Translations under genes and position numbers: made by a program | Source of the DNA: Gracilinema caldarium | GTDB taxonomy: Bacteria > Spirochaetota > Spirochaetia > Treponematales > Breznakiellaceae | Direction of reading: 5' to 3' | DNA length: 64,000 bases | Assembly (NCBI RefSeq): GCF_029265695.1 | Contig: NZ_JAJUHW010000003.1 | Location: 62,001-126,000, forward strand | Notes under the pieces: model-generated | Database searches by the model: none | The model's input: only the letters and a program-made list of their open reading frames with translations | Told to the model about the DNA's origin: nothing | In this document: positions 33,046 through 40,658 of the stretch, one piece after another | How positions within the stretch are numbered: position 1 is the first letter of the stretch | How the letters are laid out: the number at the start of each line of letters is the position of its first letter

Positions 33046-34916
33046 ATAAGAACTTTAATCTTGCAGGGTATGCCTGGATTTACCAGGTATAGTATGCTCT
33101 TTGCCTGATCCCAGGCATACTGTACCTGGATCTTTTCGGCTGTTTCCCCTGTCTCTGGGGTTTCGGCTGTAATGAATATCTGTGGATTTAATCCTACATG
33201 ACGCTCTCCAAGATAGAGCTCTGTAGGGCCTTCAGCCTCTGTATTTGCTGTATAAACATAGAGGCAGGTTTTACGCGTGTAGTCCCAGGAAAAAAGTTCG
33301 GGTTTACCGGCGGTGGCCCGCGGGAATGGTCTATCCCAAGCTATTTGTGCCCGCGTTTTGCCTTCTCCAAACAGAGAGAGATCTTCGTCATTCCAGCCGT
33401 CTCCCCGCTCGTGGGTATTATCCGGTGTATAATTCCAAATGGTGGAATGTAAAAACAGACTCTCTATGGCACTGTAGTACATATCCAGAGCTTGAATGTG
33501 TTTTGCATAGTTGCCTGTTTTATATGCCTTTTTATTGTACAAATCAAAGGGAAGGCCAAATTCCCCCAGAAGGCACGGAGCGTTATCCATGGATGTTTTG
33601 GCCCAGTCCATATCTTCCTTAAGTTGATCAATAAAGCTAGCCAGGACCGCTTGCTTACCAAATACGAGCTTGCGATTGTCCGCCCGTACAGAAATATGGG
33701 GATTAAAGGTCTTTGAAAAAAGGGTAGCACCGTCATACCAGTGGAAGGCGTGTACGATTCCCTGTCCCTCTTCTTGCCGCCAAGATGGATGATCTCCATT
33801 GGGTATTCCTTCGATGAACAGAAAAACCTTGGGATTAACTTCCAGTATCCGGTCCCGGAACTTTTTAATAAAGGGTTTTAGGAAATCTTCAATAAAATTG
33901 ACTTCCCTTCCCTGGTAATGGGCAAAGTAGTCCTCTTTCAATAGAACCGGTTTTCCTCCGTCTTCGCCCCAAACACCTGCTTTTTTCCATGGACAGGAAT
34001 AACCTTCCTTAAAAAGAGATACACCTTCGGGATTAAGTGTTTGTTTTCCAATGACCCGGGTACCCAGTATATCTGTTTTGTATACCGGAATTTCTACTAT
34101 ATAACCGGAAGCCGATGCCATCGCTTGGAAGGCCGACGGAATTGGCCCTAAGGCTATGGAATTATTTTCCAGTCCCGATAGGTCCTTATAACCGATAAAA
34201 CCCTGATGGGGTTCGTTCATGGCTCCCCAGCCAATAATGGCCTTGCAGTCCTTGAGCCGCCTATAGCAGTGCCGAAATGCAGCCAAATATCGTTCCTGCA
34301 GCCAGTCCTGGGCAGGTTCTCCGTCTATAGTTGTGCCAGGGGCATACACGTTTCCCGCAAAAAAAAGGGTGAACATGGTTGCCGCGGCGTAGCGGTTGTA
34401 GTTGGTGGGCCACATCATTTTAGGAAGCGGGTCTCCCAATTCCTGATGTGTAAGGGCCGCACCGGTTGCATAGATATGTTCCAGTTGTATGCCGATCTTT
34501 TCCAAGGTCCAAGCCGGAGCTCCGTCTCCTCCGGTCCAGCGGCTCCATACATCCTGATGGGGATCCATGTATACCCAGATCCCCCGGTCTTCACATTTTT
34601 TTATTATTTTCCTTAAGTACGCTAGATATTCTTCGTCATAAACTCCCGGCCCGGCATGTTCTATAGCTTCCCAGGTAATCACCATACGGATGAAATTAAA
34701 ACCCCAGGATCTTAAGCGGTCTAAATGTTCGTCAGCTTCTTCGAGCGGGAAGGGGCGGCCGACAAAAGAAACCATCTCTGGATTCTTTAACGAATCCTTT
34801 CGCCAAGTTTCCCCCTTAGGTGTAAAGGGGACTTTGGAACTGCCGCTCACATTGCAGCCTCTCAGCCAAAGAATGCGCCCCTGTTCATCATAGAAATAAT
34901 TATCTTTAAGAATCAT
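33036..34916 (-). CDS. Glycoside hydrolase family 5, glucocerebrosidase-like subfamily
   Basis: A large GH5 enzyme of 626 residues. The acid/base Glu235 is in GAMNEPHQG and the nucleophile Glu452 is in LLGEFGLP. The long insertion between them and the N-terminal FYDEQGRILWLRGCNVSG layout resemble fungal glucosylceramidases and sterol glucosidases (GH5_12). A C-terminal beta domain follows. No signal peptide is present, so the enzyme is cytoplasmic. The substrate is inferred only. AGGAG precedes the ATG. Its 3' end overlaps the transglycosylase gene tail by 10 nt. Confidence 0.75.
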   Translation of the reverse strand: MILKDNYFYDEQGRILWLRGCNVSGSSKVPFTPKGETWRKDSLKNPEMVSFVGRPFPLEEADEHLDRLRSWGFNFIRMVITWEAIEHAGPGVYDEEYLAYLRKIIKKCEDRGIWVYMDPHQDVWSRWTGGDGAPAWTLEKIGIQLEHIYATGAALTHQELGDPLPKMMWPTNYNRYAAATMFTLFFAGNVYAPGTTIDGEPAQDWLQERYLAAFRHCYRRLKDCKAIIGWGAMNEPHQGFIGYKDLSGLENNSIALGPIPSAFQAMASASGYIVEIPVYKTDILGTRVIGKQTLNPEGVSLFKEGYSCPWKKAGVWGEDGGKPVLLKEDYFAHYQGREVNFIEDFLKPFIKKFRDRILEVNPKVFLFIEGIPNGDHPSWRQEEGQGIVHAFHWYDGATLFSKTFNPHISVRADNRKLVFGKQAVLASFIDQLKEDMDWAKTSMDNAPCLLGEFGLPFDLYNKKAYKTGNYAKHIQALDMYYSAIESLFLHSTIWNYTPDNTHERGDGWNDEDLSLFGEGKTRAQIAWDRPFPRATAGKPELFSWDYTRKTCLYVYTANTEAEGPTELYLGERHVGLNPQIFITAETPETGETAEKIQVQYAWDQAKSILYLVNPGIPCKIKVLIQG

Positions 34917-34995
34917 TCTTGATACTCCTGTATGAAATGCTTGAAAAAGCCCCTATAATCTATCATATTATACATGTTTTTAGGAGGATATATAC

Positions 34996-35895
34996 ATGAA
35001 ACACATGATAGCCCTTGCTGGTCTTTGTACAATATTTCTTTCTTGTGCAGGAACGCAGGTTGTGCCGAATGATACAAAGTCTGATACTCAGCCGCGATTA
35101 GAAGTACTGGCGACCAATGAGATACAGAAAAAAAATGAACAAACTGTTGCAAAGAAAACAATTACCATACAGATTCCTGTGGAAGTTAAATCGGTGGTAA
35201 AGTTTGCTGACAATACTATTGATGAATACACCGTCTCTGTGTGGGACGAAAAACGGTGGGTTCTGCAGAATCAGACCAGGTACAGTGCATCTGGAGCAGT
35301 TCTTGAAAAAATTGAATACTTTTATGTCGGAAACCAACTTGCGGAAAAGGTCATAAAAGACCGGGATGACAAAATTGTATCAAGGAGGGCCTATTCTTAT
35401 AATGCGAATGGCCTTCTAATCGGAGAAAATGTTACCGATGCCAATGGTAAACTGGTTTCGTCCTATGAATATGTATATGATAACCAGAAGAATAAAATCA
35501 GCTGGATAGTAAAGGACAATAATAATTCAAAGGTTGCTGAAACTAAATATACATATATCAACGGCAAGGTCCGAAGCGCTGTTTTAACCGATGCAACGGA
35601 CAAAAAAAATGGTTCGAGCGTGTATGACTATGATTCTAATGGCAACCTTTCCCAGGTAAGCTATTTTAATGCCCTGGACTCACTGCTTCGTAAGGAATTT
35701 TCATACTGGGATAAAGGCCTCTTAGTTAAAGAAGAACGCACCAGCGCAGGAGGCCAGGTGCTGCAACGAACAACCTATGAATATGGCCCCAATAAGGAAC
35801 TTGTGCGTAAAATCGTAGAGGATCTGCAGGGCAAGTCGAAACAGATTGTGGAATTTGAATACTCAATACGTACCGAAACTAAAGTTGTTGAATAA
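34996..35895 (+). CDS. Lipoprotein with YD-like repeats
   Basis: A 299-residue lipoprotein; signal peptide MKHMIALAGLCTIFLSC with Cys17. The mature part has about seven imperfect 20-25-residue repeats of the type YxYxxNGxLxxxxxxDxxGK, resembling YD/RHS repeats but without the Rhs toxin fold. Such repeats form beta-sheet tubes. Strong AGGAGG precedes the ATG. The stop overlaps the next gene start by one base (TAATG). Confidence 0.7.
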   Translation: MKHMIALAGLCTIFLSCAGTQVVPNDTKSDTQPRLEVLATNEIQKKNEQTVAKKTITIQIPVEVKSVVKFADNTIDEYTVSVWDEKRWVLQNQTRYSASGAVLEKIEYFYVGNQLAEKVIKDRDDKIVSRRAYSYNANGLLIGENVTDANGKLVSSYEYVYDNQKNKISWIVKDNNNSKVAETKYTYINGKVRSAVLTDATDKKNGSSVYDYDSNGNLSQVSYFNALDSLLRKEFSYWDKGLLVKEERTSAGGQVLQRTTYEYGPNKELVRKIVEDLQGKSKQIVEFEYSIRTETKVVE

Positions 35896-37091
35896 TGGGG
35901 ACTAAACAAACAATGAAACGATTACTCACCTTAATTTTTTCTCTTTGTATTTTTGCTAATCTATTTGCTTCTGAGGCGATAGACGTTTATTCACTGCTCT
36001 ATGAACAGGCTTCAACAACTCAGGAACGTCTAGCGGTACTGAAAAGTATTGCGGATCAGAATATTGTCGGCGCCGGACAGCTTTATGCTACAGCCTTATC
36101 TCAGCTGCTCCAGGAATTTCCCTCCCTCAAGTCTACCGCAGAACGGGATGCGGCAGACCAATCGGCAAGGCTTCTAGCACAACTTTTAGGCAATTCTAAA
36201 TACTCAGCTGCAGCTGGTGACCTCTGGAAGGTTGTACAGAGTTTTTCCAACCCCTTGGTAAAAGCGGATGCGCTCATTGCAATGGGTAAGCTGAGAAATC
36301 TTGATTATTCAGAACAGATAGAAAAACTCTTGCAAGGTCTCAATTTAAAACCTACTGATGATCCTGAAAGCGGAGAAAAGATTGCCTATGGAGCAATTAT
36401 CGCTTTGGAAAAATATCAGCAGCCTTCAGGTTATCTGCCGGTGTTCTTTGCAGCAAATGGCTGGTATAGCAAGCGAATCCGAGAACAGGCTGACCGGTCG
36501 CTGCCTTTTATTATAGAAGACCCCGAAACACCGCTTTCGGAAATTATTAGGTCCAGCAGCTATTCCTATGATATTAAACTACTTGCTCTGCAGCGAATGG
36601 AAAGTTCCCGGGCTGCTTCTGAAGCAAAGGCCCGAGTGGCGGTAAGGGCTCTTGCAGAAGCCTGGCGTGCTTCGACCATGGATGTTAAACAGCGGGTCAT
36701 ACTGAGCAATTCCAGAAAGCTTGCTATAGATATGATTCGTCGTTACAAAACCAATGATACTTCTGTACTTCCCCTGTTTGAACGATCTTATAAAGAAGGT
36801 ATTGATACGGAAGAGAAACTGAATAGTGTTGCAGCTCTCTCTTCCATAGGCACCGATGATGCAGCCAAGCTCTTATCTAACTTCCTATTAGCTTTAAACG
36901 CAAAGCGCAAGTCAAACAATATTACCCAAGAAGATGAGCAGCTCGTTCGTGCAGTTATACCTGCTTTAGGCGCGACAGGAAAAGCTGTGGCAAGGCCAGC
37001 GCTGCAGGCTATCGAATACCAGGAATGGAACAACTATGTAAAGGTGTTGGCCCAAGAAGCGCTGAAACAAATAGGATCCAATAAAGACTGA
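35895..37091 (+). CDS. Exported HEAT-repeat protein
   Basis: The protein has a signal peptide (LLTLIFSLCIFANLFA) and then helical repeats with the HEAT pattern, for example VKADALIAMGKLRNLDYSEQI and NSVAALSSIGTDDAAKLLS. HEAT arrays bind partners. The start at 35895 overlaps the upstream stop by one base; an ATG at 35913 (MKRLLT) would give a better signal peptide but has no ribosome site. Coupled to the YD lipoprotein, it may be its envelope partner. Confidence 0.7.
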   Translation: MGTKQTMKRLLTLIFSLCIFANLFASEAIDVYSLLYEQASTTQERLAVLKSIADQNIVGAGQLYATALSQLLQEFPSLKSTAERDAADQSARLLAQLLGNSKYSAAAGDLWKVVQSFSNPLVKADALIAMGKLRNLDYSEQIEKLLQGLNLKPTDDPESGEKIAYGAIIALEKYQQPSGYLPVFFAANGWYSKRIREQADRSLPFIIEDPETPLSEIIRSSSYSYDIKLLALQRMESSRAASEAKARVAVRALAEAWRASTMDVKQRVILSNSRKLAIDMIRRYKTNDTSVLPLFERSYKEGIDTEEKLNSVAALSSIGTDDAAKLLSNFLLALNAKRKSNNITQEDEQLVRAVIPALGATGKAVARPALQAIEYQEWNNYVKVLAQEALKQIGSNKD

Positions 37092-37122
37092 GCCATTAAA
37101 AAACAAGAAACGTTTGAATATT

Positions 37123-37159
37123 AAAAGACCCGGCAGTTCGATCGGCCGGGTCTTTTTTA
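37123..37159. terminator. Bidirectional intrinsic terminator
   Basis: AAAAGACCCGGC, a 10-base loop, and GCCGGGTCTTTTTT. The A run and the T run make it work on both strands, between the convergent HEAT-protein and IIA genes. Confidence 0.85.
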
Positions 37160-37213
37160 TATCCTCACATTTATCTAGCGGCCGCTGAGTAGCAACCCCA
37201 AGCGGATAAGCGT

Positions 37214-37660
37214 TTATTCTACTAAGACCTTAAGCACATCCTCTGGTGTTTTTGCCGCAAGAATTTCTGCCCGTTTTTCAGAACTTTTAAACAAAAGGCT
37301 CACTTCTGCAAGAAATTGCAGATGCGGCCCTGTCTTATCGATAGGTGACAGGGTCATTATGAAAATGCGGCAAGGTTCATGGTCCAGGGAGTCAAAATCC
37401 ACCGGTGTATCTGATATACCGATACAGGCAACAAGCTCATGTACTGTTGGAGACTTTCCATGAGGGATGGCGATACCATGCTTCATGCCGGTTGACATTT
37501 TCCGTTCACGGTCCATTATGGCAGCAAAAGCTGCTTCCCTGTCTTTAATTTTCCCGCTCTGAACCAGGACATCCAGCAATTCATTGATAATTTGTTCTTT
37601 TGTGGTCCCCTTAAGATGGAGACGTATAGTATCACGGCTAAGTACGCTCTTGAGGTTCAT
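37214..37660 (-). CDS. PTS IIA domain protein, PtsN/fructose type
   Basis: A stand-alone 148-residue IIA of the fructose/mannitol/nitrogen family with phospho-accepting His67 in GIAIPHGKS. No IIB or IIC is attached or adjacent, so it probably acts as a regulator receiving phosphate from HPr. The ATG at 37660 is chosen over an upstream TTG (37681) because the -10 box TAAACT ends 7 nt before it; no Shine-Dalgarno is visible. Confidence 0.85.
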   Translation of the reverse strand: MNLKSVLSRDTIRLHLKGTTKEQIINELLDVLVQSGKIKDREAAFAAIMDRERKMSTGMKHGIAIPHGKSPTVHELVACIGISDTPVDFDSLDHEPCRIFIMTLSPIDKTGPHLQFLAEVSLLFKSSEKRAEILAAKTPEDVLKVLVE

Positions 37661-37696
37661 GGCTACAAGTTTAGAGCCCAATTACGTAAAAGTCAA
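37661..37696 (-). promoter_or_regulatory. Promoter, leaderless type, for the IIA gene
   Basis: On the minus strand TTGACT (37691-37696), 17-bp spacer and TAAACT (37668-37673) end 7 nt before the ATG at 37660. It is divergent from the promoter of the next gene. Confidence 0.5.
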
Positions 37697-37713
37697 GAAC
37701 TAGTTACATCCAT

Positions 37714-37747
37714 TTGCAAACTTTGCTATTTGTTGTATAGTAATGCA
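37714..37747 (+). promoter_or_regulatory. Promoter, leaderless type, for 37748 gene
   Basis: TTGCAA (37714-37719), 16-bp spacer and TATAGT (37736-37741) end 6 nt before the ATG at 37748. Confidence 0.45.
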
Positions 37748-38128
37748 ATGCGACCAGTTGAACATTTTTTATCAGACTTAAATAAACGGTTCCAAAATAA
37801 GGAACCCTTGGAAGATGGCCTTACTACAGATCGGCTTTTTGTTGCTTTTTCGAGCCTGGTTACACCCCATTTGGGGCTCCAGGGGTCTGAAGAATTATTT
37901 AAATATTGGAAAGATTCCTATACTTCCCAGGATGTACCCGATTATCTTCGTCTTGGATATATCGCTGCTTTTATAGTTAATGAATATGATGAAAGCTCAA
38001 TGACACTTTCTCGGGAAGATTTAGAAGAAATTCGAGATACCCTTTCGAGCCTGGCCGATGAAATGCATATAGATACCTTAACAACTCTTATGGCAGAGCT
38101 GGTAAGCCGAGGCTTGCTTGATCAGTAA
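37748..38128 (+). CDS. Small hypothetical cytoplasmic protein
   Basis: A 126-residue, acidic, all-helical-looking protein (MRPVEHFLSDLNKRF, then a C-terminal helical half ending MAELVSRGLLDQ) with no membrane segment. I do not recognise the family. The ATG at 37748 matches the promoter; a longer frame upstream would overlap the IIA gene. It lies divergently from that gene and upstream of the structured RNA candidate. Confidence 0.55.
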   Translation: MRPVEHFLSDLNKRFQNKEPLEDGLTTDRLFVAFSSLVTPHLGLQGSEELFKYWKDSYTSQDVPDYLRLGYIAAFIVNEYDESSMTLSREDLEEIRDTLSSLADEMHIDTLTTLMAELVSRGLLDQ

Positions 38129-38133
38129 GTTGG

Positions 38134-38151
38134 GGCTCTTTCAAAAGAGCC
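38134..38151 (+). other. Short stem-loop after 37748 gene
   Basis: GGCTCTT...AAGAGCC forms a 7-bp stem just past the stop codon. It lacks a T tract, so it is a weak terminator candidate at best. Confidence 0.3.
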
Positions 38152-38174
38152 TCAATTAAAAAATTAAAAAAGTC

Positions 38175-38202
38175 TTGCATTTCTTCAAAAATTGATTAAA
38201 TT
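38175..38202 (+). promoter_or_regulatory. Promoter of structured RNA
   Basis: TTGCAT (38175-38180), 16-bp spacer and TAAATT (38197-38202). The start would be at about 38209, at the base of the first hairpin. Confidence 0.5.
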
Positions 38203-38208
38203 TATATT

Positions 38209-38536
38209 AGCTGGTTCTAAAGAACCAGCTCAGAAGTTGGTTCATGGCCCACCGGATGGGGGTTCATGAATGACTTATTCTGGCTTGTTCGCCATGTAAT
38301 GTGGGAGGGCCCTTTATGGAAACTCCGCCTAAAAGGTTATGACCGGGGAATGCTTTTGGGTATGCTCCGGTCGAGCAGAGACAGCGAATTTATTTAGTGC
38401 CGTGTATTGTATTTTGTACAATGCAGACAAATTATAGGAACGCTAAAATGCGTGACGTCCATCTCTGGCCCTGCTTATGATGAGGCAGGCAACTGAGCAG
38501 GACACCGACAAGCCGGTTTTAGACCGGCTTTTTTAT
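38209..38536 (+). ncRNA. Candidate structured non-coding RNA, about 328 nt
   Basis: This 480-nt gap between convergent genes holds a self-contained transcription unit: promoter, several hairpins and an intrinsic terminator. The first 21 nt form a perfect GCTGGTTCT/AGAACCAGC hairpin. Then TTCATG...CATGAA encloses CCCA/TGGG, followed by a GGAG...CTCC arm, a GACCGG/CCGGTC stem-loop at 38341-38372, and a TTGTA/TACAA arm. It is not tmRNA (no CCA end, no tRNA-like fold), not RNase P RNA (no GAGGAAAGTCC or ACAGAA cores), and does not look like the SRP RNA GGAAG loop. It also contains a 43-codon ORF (38266-38397) whose coding status is unclear. I do not recognise the family. Confidence 0.55.
38510..38536 (+). 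terminator. Intrinsic terminator of structured RNA
   Basis: AAGCCGGT, loop TTTAG, ACCGGCTT followed by TTTT. Eight perfect pairs with a T run. Confidence 0.8.
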
Positions 38537-38549
38537 TGGTCTTGCAATT

Positions 38550-38597
38550 AAAAAAAAGGGAGGATGTCCTTAACCTATTGGACATCCCCTTTTATTA
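38550..38597 (-). terminator. Intrinsic terminator of RRM gene
   Basis: On the minus strand GGGGATGTCC, a 10-base loop, GGACATCC(T)CCC and eight T. It lies 12 nt downstream of the RRM stop codon. Confidence 0.85.
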
Positions 38598-38608
38598 AGG
38601 TGCTTATG

Positions 38609-38896
38609 TTACCAGCGGTTGTATCCGCCGTTATCGCGTTCGCGGCGAGGTTTATCCATAGCTTCGTTTACGCGGAGCTGTCGCCCCTCGAACTCACGAC
38701 CGTTGGTGCCTGCAATAGCAGCACTAGCTTCTTCGTCTGTGCTCATTTCGACAAAGCCGAAGCCCTTGGAGTTACCTGTTTCACGATCAAAAATGATCTT
38801 GGCGGAGGCAACGCTTCCAAAATTAGAGAACAGATTGCGGAGGCTGTCTTCGGAAGTGTTGTACGAGAGATTGCCGACGTAAAGTTTCTTGGCCAT
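38609..38896 (-). CDS. RRM-type RNA-binding protein
   Basis: A 95-residue single-RRM protein with RNP2 LYVGNL (5-10) and RNP1 KGFGFVEM (44-51), then an Arg/Gly/Asn-rich tail (RRERDNGGYNRW). Similar Rbp proteins in cyanobacteria and other bacteria act in cold adaptation or mRNA binding. The start at 38896 has AGAAGGA at 9-nt spacing. A long leader with several hairpins precedes it, and the gene faces the structured RNA candidate across a shared terminator region; an interaction is only a guess. Confidence 0.9.
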   Translation of the reverse strand: MAKKLYVGNLSYNTSEDSLRNLFSNFGSVASAKIIFDRETGNSKGFGFVEMSTDEEASAAIAGTNGREFEGRQLRVNEAMDKPRRERDNGGYNRW

Positions 38897-39238
38897 CGAG
38901 AAAATTCCTTCTCCCGGAAATGCGTCCGGGTGCGCTGTTATACGGTTCCATGATGCCATGGACCTCTCCAGCCCTCTCTACGAGAGGAACGAGGATACTA
39001 GTTTTTGTACGGGAACTAACAGCACAGTGCAACACAGAAGGGGTAAACGAAAAAGGCAACACACAATCTTGTAATCCCGCAGTCCGGTCAAGGACGTGCA
39101 CATTCGTACTATTTTCAAAAAAATTCCCTATAACAATTAAAACACTAGCCTATCTTTACGGTGCCGTCAAGCAGTTTTTATAAAAACAGCGCAGACTGGT
39201 TTTATACTGCTGATACCGGCCGCTGCATGCATAACCCA
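38897..39238 (-). promoter_or_regulatory. Long hairpin-rich 5' leader and promoter of RRM gene
   Basis: No gene is visible in these 342 nt. On the minus strand a promoter TTGACG (39165-39170), 17-bp spacer, TAGTGT (39142-39147) would give a leader of about 240 nt. Near the ATG lie three hairpins: CCTCTC/GAGAGG (38973-38987), TCCATG/CATGGA (38948-38963) and CCCGGA/TCCGGG (38913-38930), the last touching the ribosome site. This suggests folding- or temperature-dependent translation. Confidence 0.45.
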
Positions 39239-40618
39239 TCATGTCTGCTCCATTAATTTTTGAATGGCCGTTTTAATATCCGGGACCCGGATGTATATTT
39301 CCGTGTCTCCTGCGCTGAGTTCATCCAGGCGGGGGCGCTGCTCCTGTCCAGGTCCGATAAAACGGGTAAAGGACAGGGCTCGTCCCGCCTTGATGCGGGA
39401 CGCAAGCCGGCGGATGGGACGGACCTCTCCAGCCAGGGACAGCTCTCCGGCGAGAAAGGTTTTGGCGGGCAAGGCGAGCCCTGTCCGGGCCGAATGCAGC
39501 GCCGCCGCAAGGGCAAGGTCCAAACCTACCTCGGAAATGCGGATTCCTCCGGCAACATTAACGTACATGTCGTGGTCTGACAGGCAAAGCTTGGTATGTT
39601 TTTCCAGTGTTGCTGCTATTCGGGAAATTCGGCTTGTGTCCACCGTATCCGAGAATACGCGGCTCATGGCTCCCTTGGCGGGAATGACCAGGGCTTGAAT
39701 CTCGACCAGGAGGGGCCTGCTCCCTTCTAATACCGCAGCAGTGGCGATTCCCGGCGGGATTTCGCCGTCCCGGCGTACAAGGAATAGGGTGGAAGGGTCT
39801 TCTACCGGTACGAGTCCCTTTTCCTGCATGGAAAAAAGTCCGATTTCATCGATGGACCCAAAACGATTTTTCGATGCCCTGAGGAAGCGGGTATCCCCTT
39901 CGTTTTGTTCAAAATAAAGGACCGTGTCCACCATGTGCTCAAGAGTTTTGGGGCCCGATATCTGGCCGTCTTTGGTTACATGGGCTACGAGGAACAGGAC
40001 CGCATCGTGCTCTTTAACCCAATGGATAAGCTCGTAGGAACAGTATTTCATTTGGTTGACCGTGCCGGGAACCATGCCAATGTCAGGCGAATAGAGGGTC
40101 TGAACCGAGTCGACAATGACAATAATGGGTTTGACCGCTTCCAGTATCCGTTCTATGTCCTGGAGGAGGGCTGAACAGTAGACTTCGATGCGGTCGCCAG
40201 CGATCCCGAGCCGGTCGGACCTCATGCGGATCTGCCCTGCCGACTCTTCTCCTGATATATAGAGTATCCTTCCGTTGGTCTCCGCCGATGAGGCGACCTG
40301 GAGGAGCAGGGTCGATTTCCCGATGCCCGGTTCGCCGCCAACCAAAATGGCGGACCGTTTCATCATGCCACCACCGAGGACCCGGTCGAGTTCGCTCACC
40401 CCGCTGCTGATTCGTATCCCTTCCTGGGGATCTACCGCTGAGAGAGGAATAGATGAGAGATTGAGGTTCGGCGCACTGGACCCTGCCTGGATGTGGCTTG
40501 TGCTGCTTGTTTCAAGGAGGGTGTTCCATTCGCCGCATTCGGGACAGCGGCCAAGCCACTTGGGCTCCTCATGGCCGCAGGACGTACAGCGGAATATGGT
40601 CGGTTTTGCCTTTTTCAT
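39239..40618 (-). CDS. radA: DNA repair protein RadA
   Basis: RadA is a RecA-like ATPase that promotes branch migration. It has the N-terminal zinc finger (CTSCGHEEPKWLGRCPEC, residues 11-28), Walker A GGEPGIGKST, Walker B IVIVDSVQT, the RadA-specific KNRFG motif, and a Lon-like C-terminal domain (GGIRISEVGLDLA). At 459 residues it is full length. AAGGG precedes the ATG; the cyclase gene is divergent. Confidence 0.95.
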   Translation of the reverse strand: MKKAKPTIFRCTSCGHEEPKWLGRCPECGEWNTLLETSSTSHIQAGSSAPNLNLSSIPLSAVDPQEGIRISSGVSELDRVLGGGMMKRSAILVGGEPGIGKSTLLLQVASSAETNGRILYISGEESAGQIRMRSDRLGIAGDRIEVYCSALLQDIERILEAVKPIIVIVDSVQTLYSPDIGMVPGTVNQMKYCSYELIHWVKEHDAVLFLVAHVTKDGQISGPKTLEHMVDTVLYFEQNEGDTRFLRASKNRFGSIDEIGLFSMQEKGLVPVEDPSTLFLVRRDGEIPPGIATAAVLEGSRPLLVEIQALVIPAKGAMSRVFSDTVDTSRISRIAATLEKHTKLCLSDHDMYVNVAGGIRISEVGLDLALAAALHSARTGLALPAKTFLAGELSLAGEVRPIRRLASRIKAGRALSFTRFIGPGQEQRPRLDELSAGDTEIYIRVPDIKTAIQKLMEQT

Positions 40619-40658
40619 TTCATCAACCCTTATATTGACCCGTTATAAATGTGCCTGT

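Noticed and set aside
38209-38536. tmRNA, RNase P RNA or SRP RNA as identity of the structured RNA
   Set aside because: There is no CCA end or tRNA-like acceptor, no conserved RNase P core sequence, and no GGAAG SRP loop in the expected place.
40275-40658. N-terminal extension of 128 codons on the cyclase
   Set aside because: It overlaps radA on the opposite strand, is of low-complexity composition, and the family begins at the short form.
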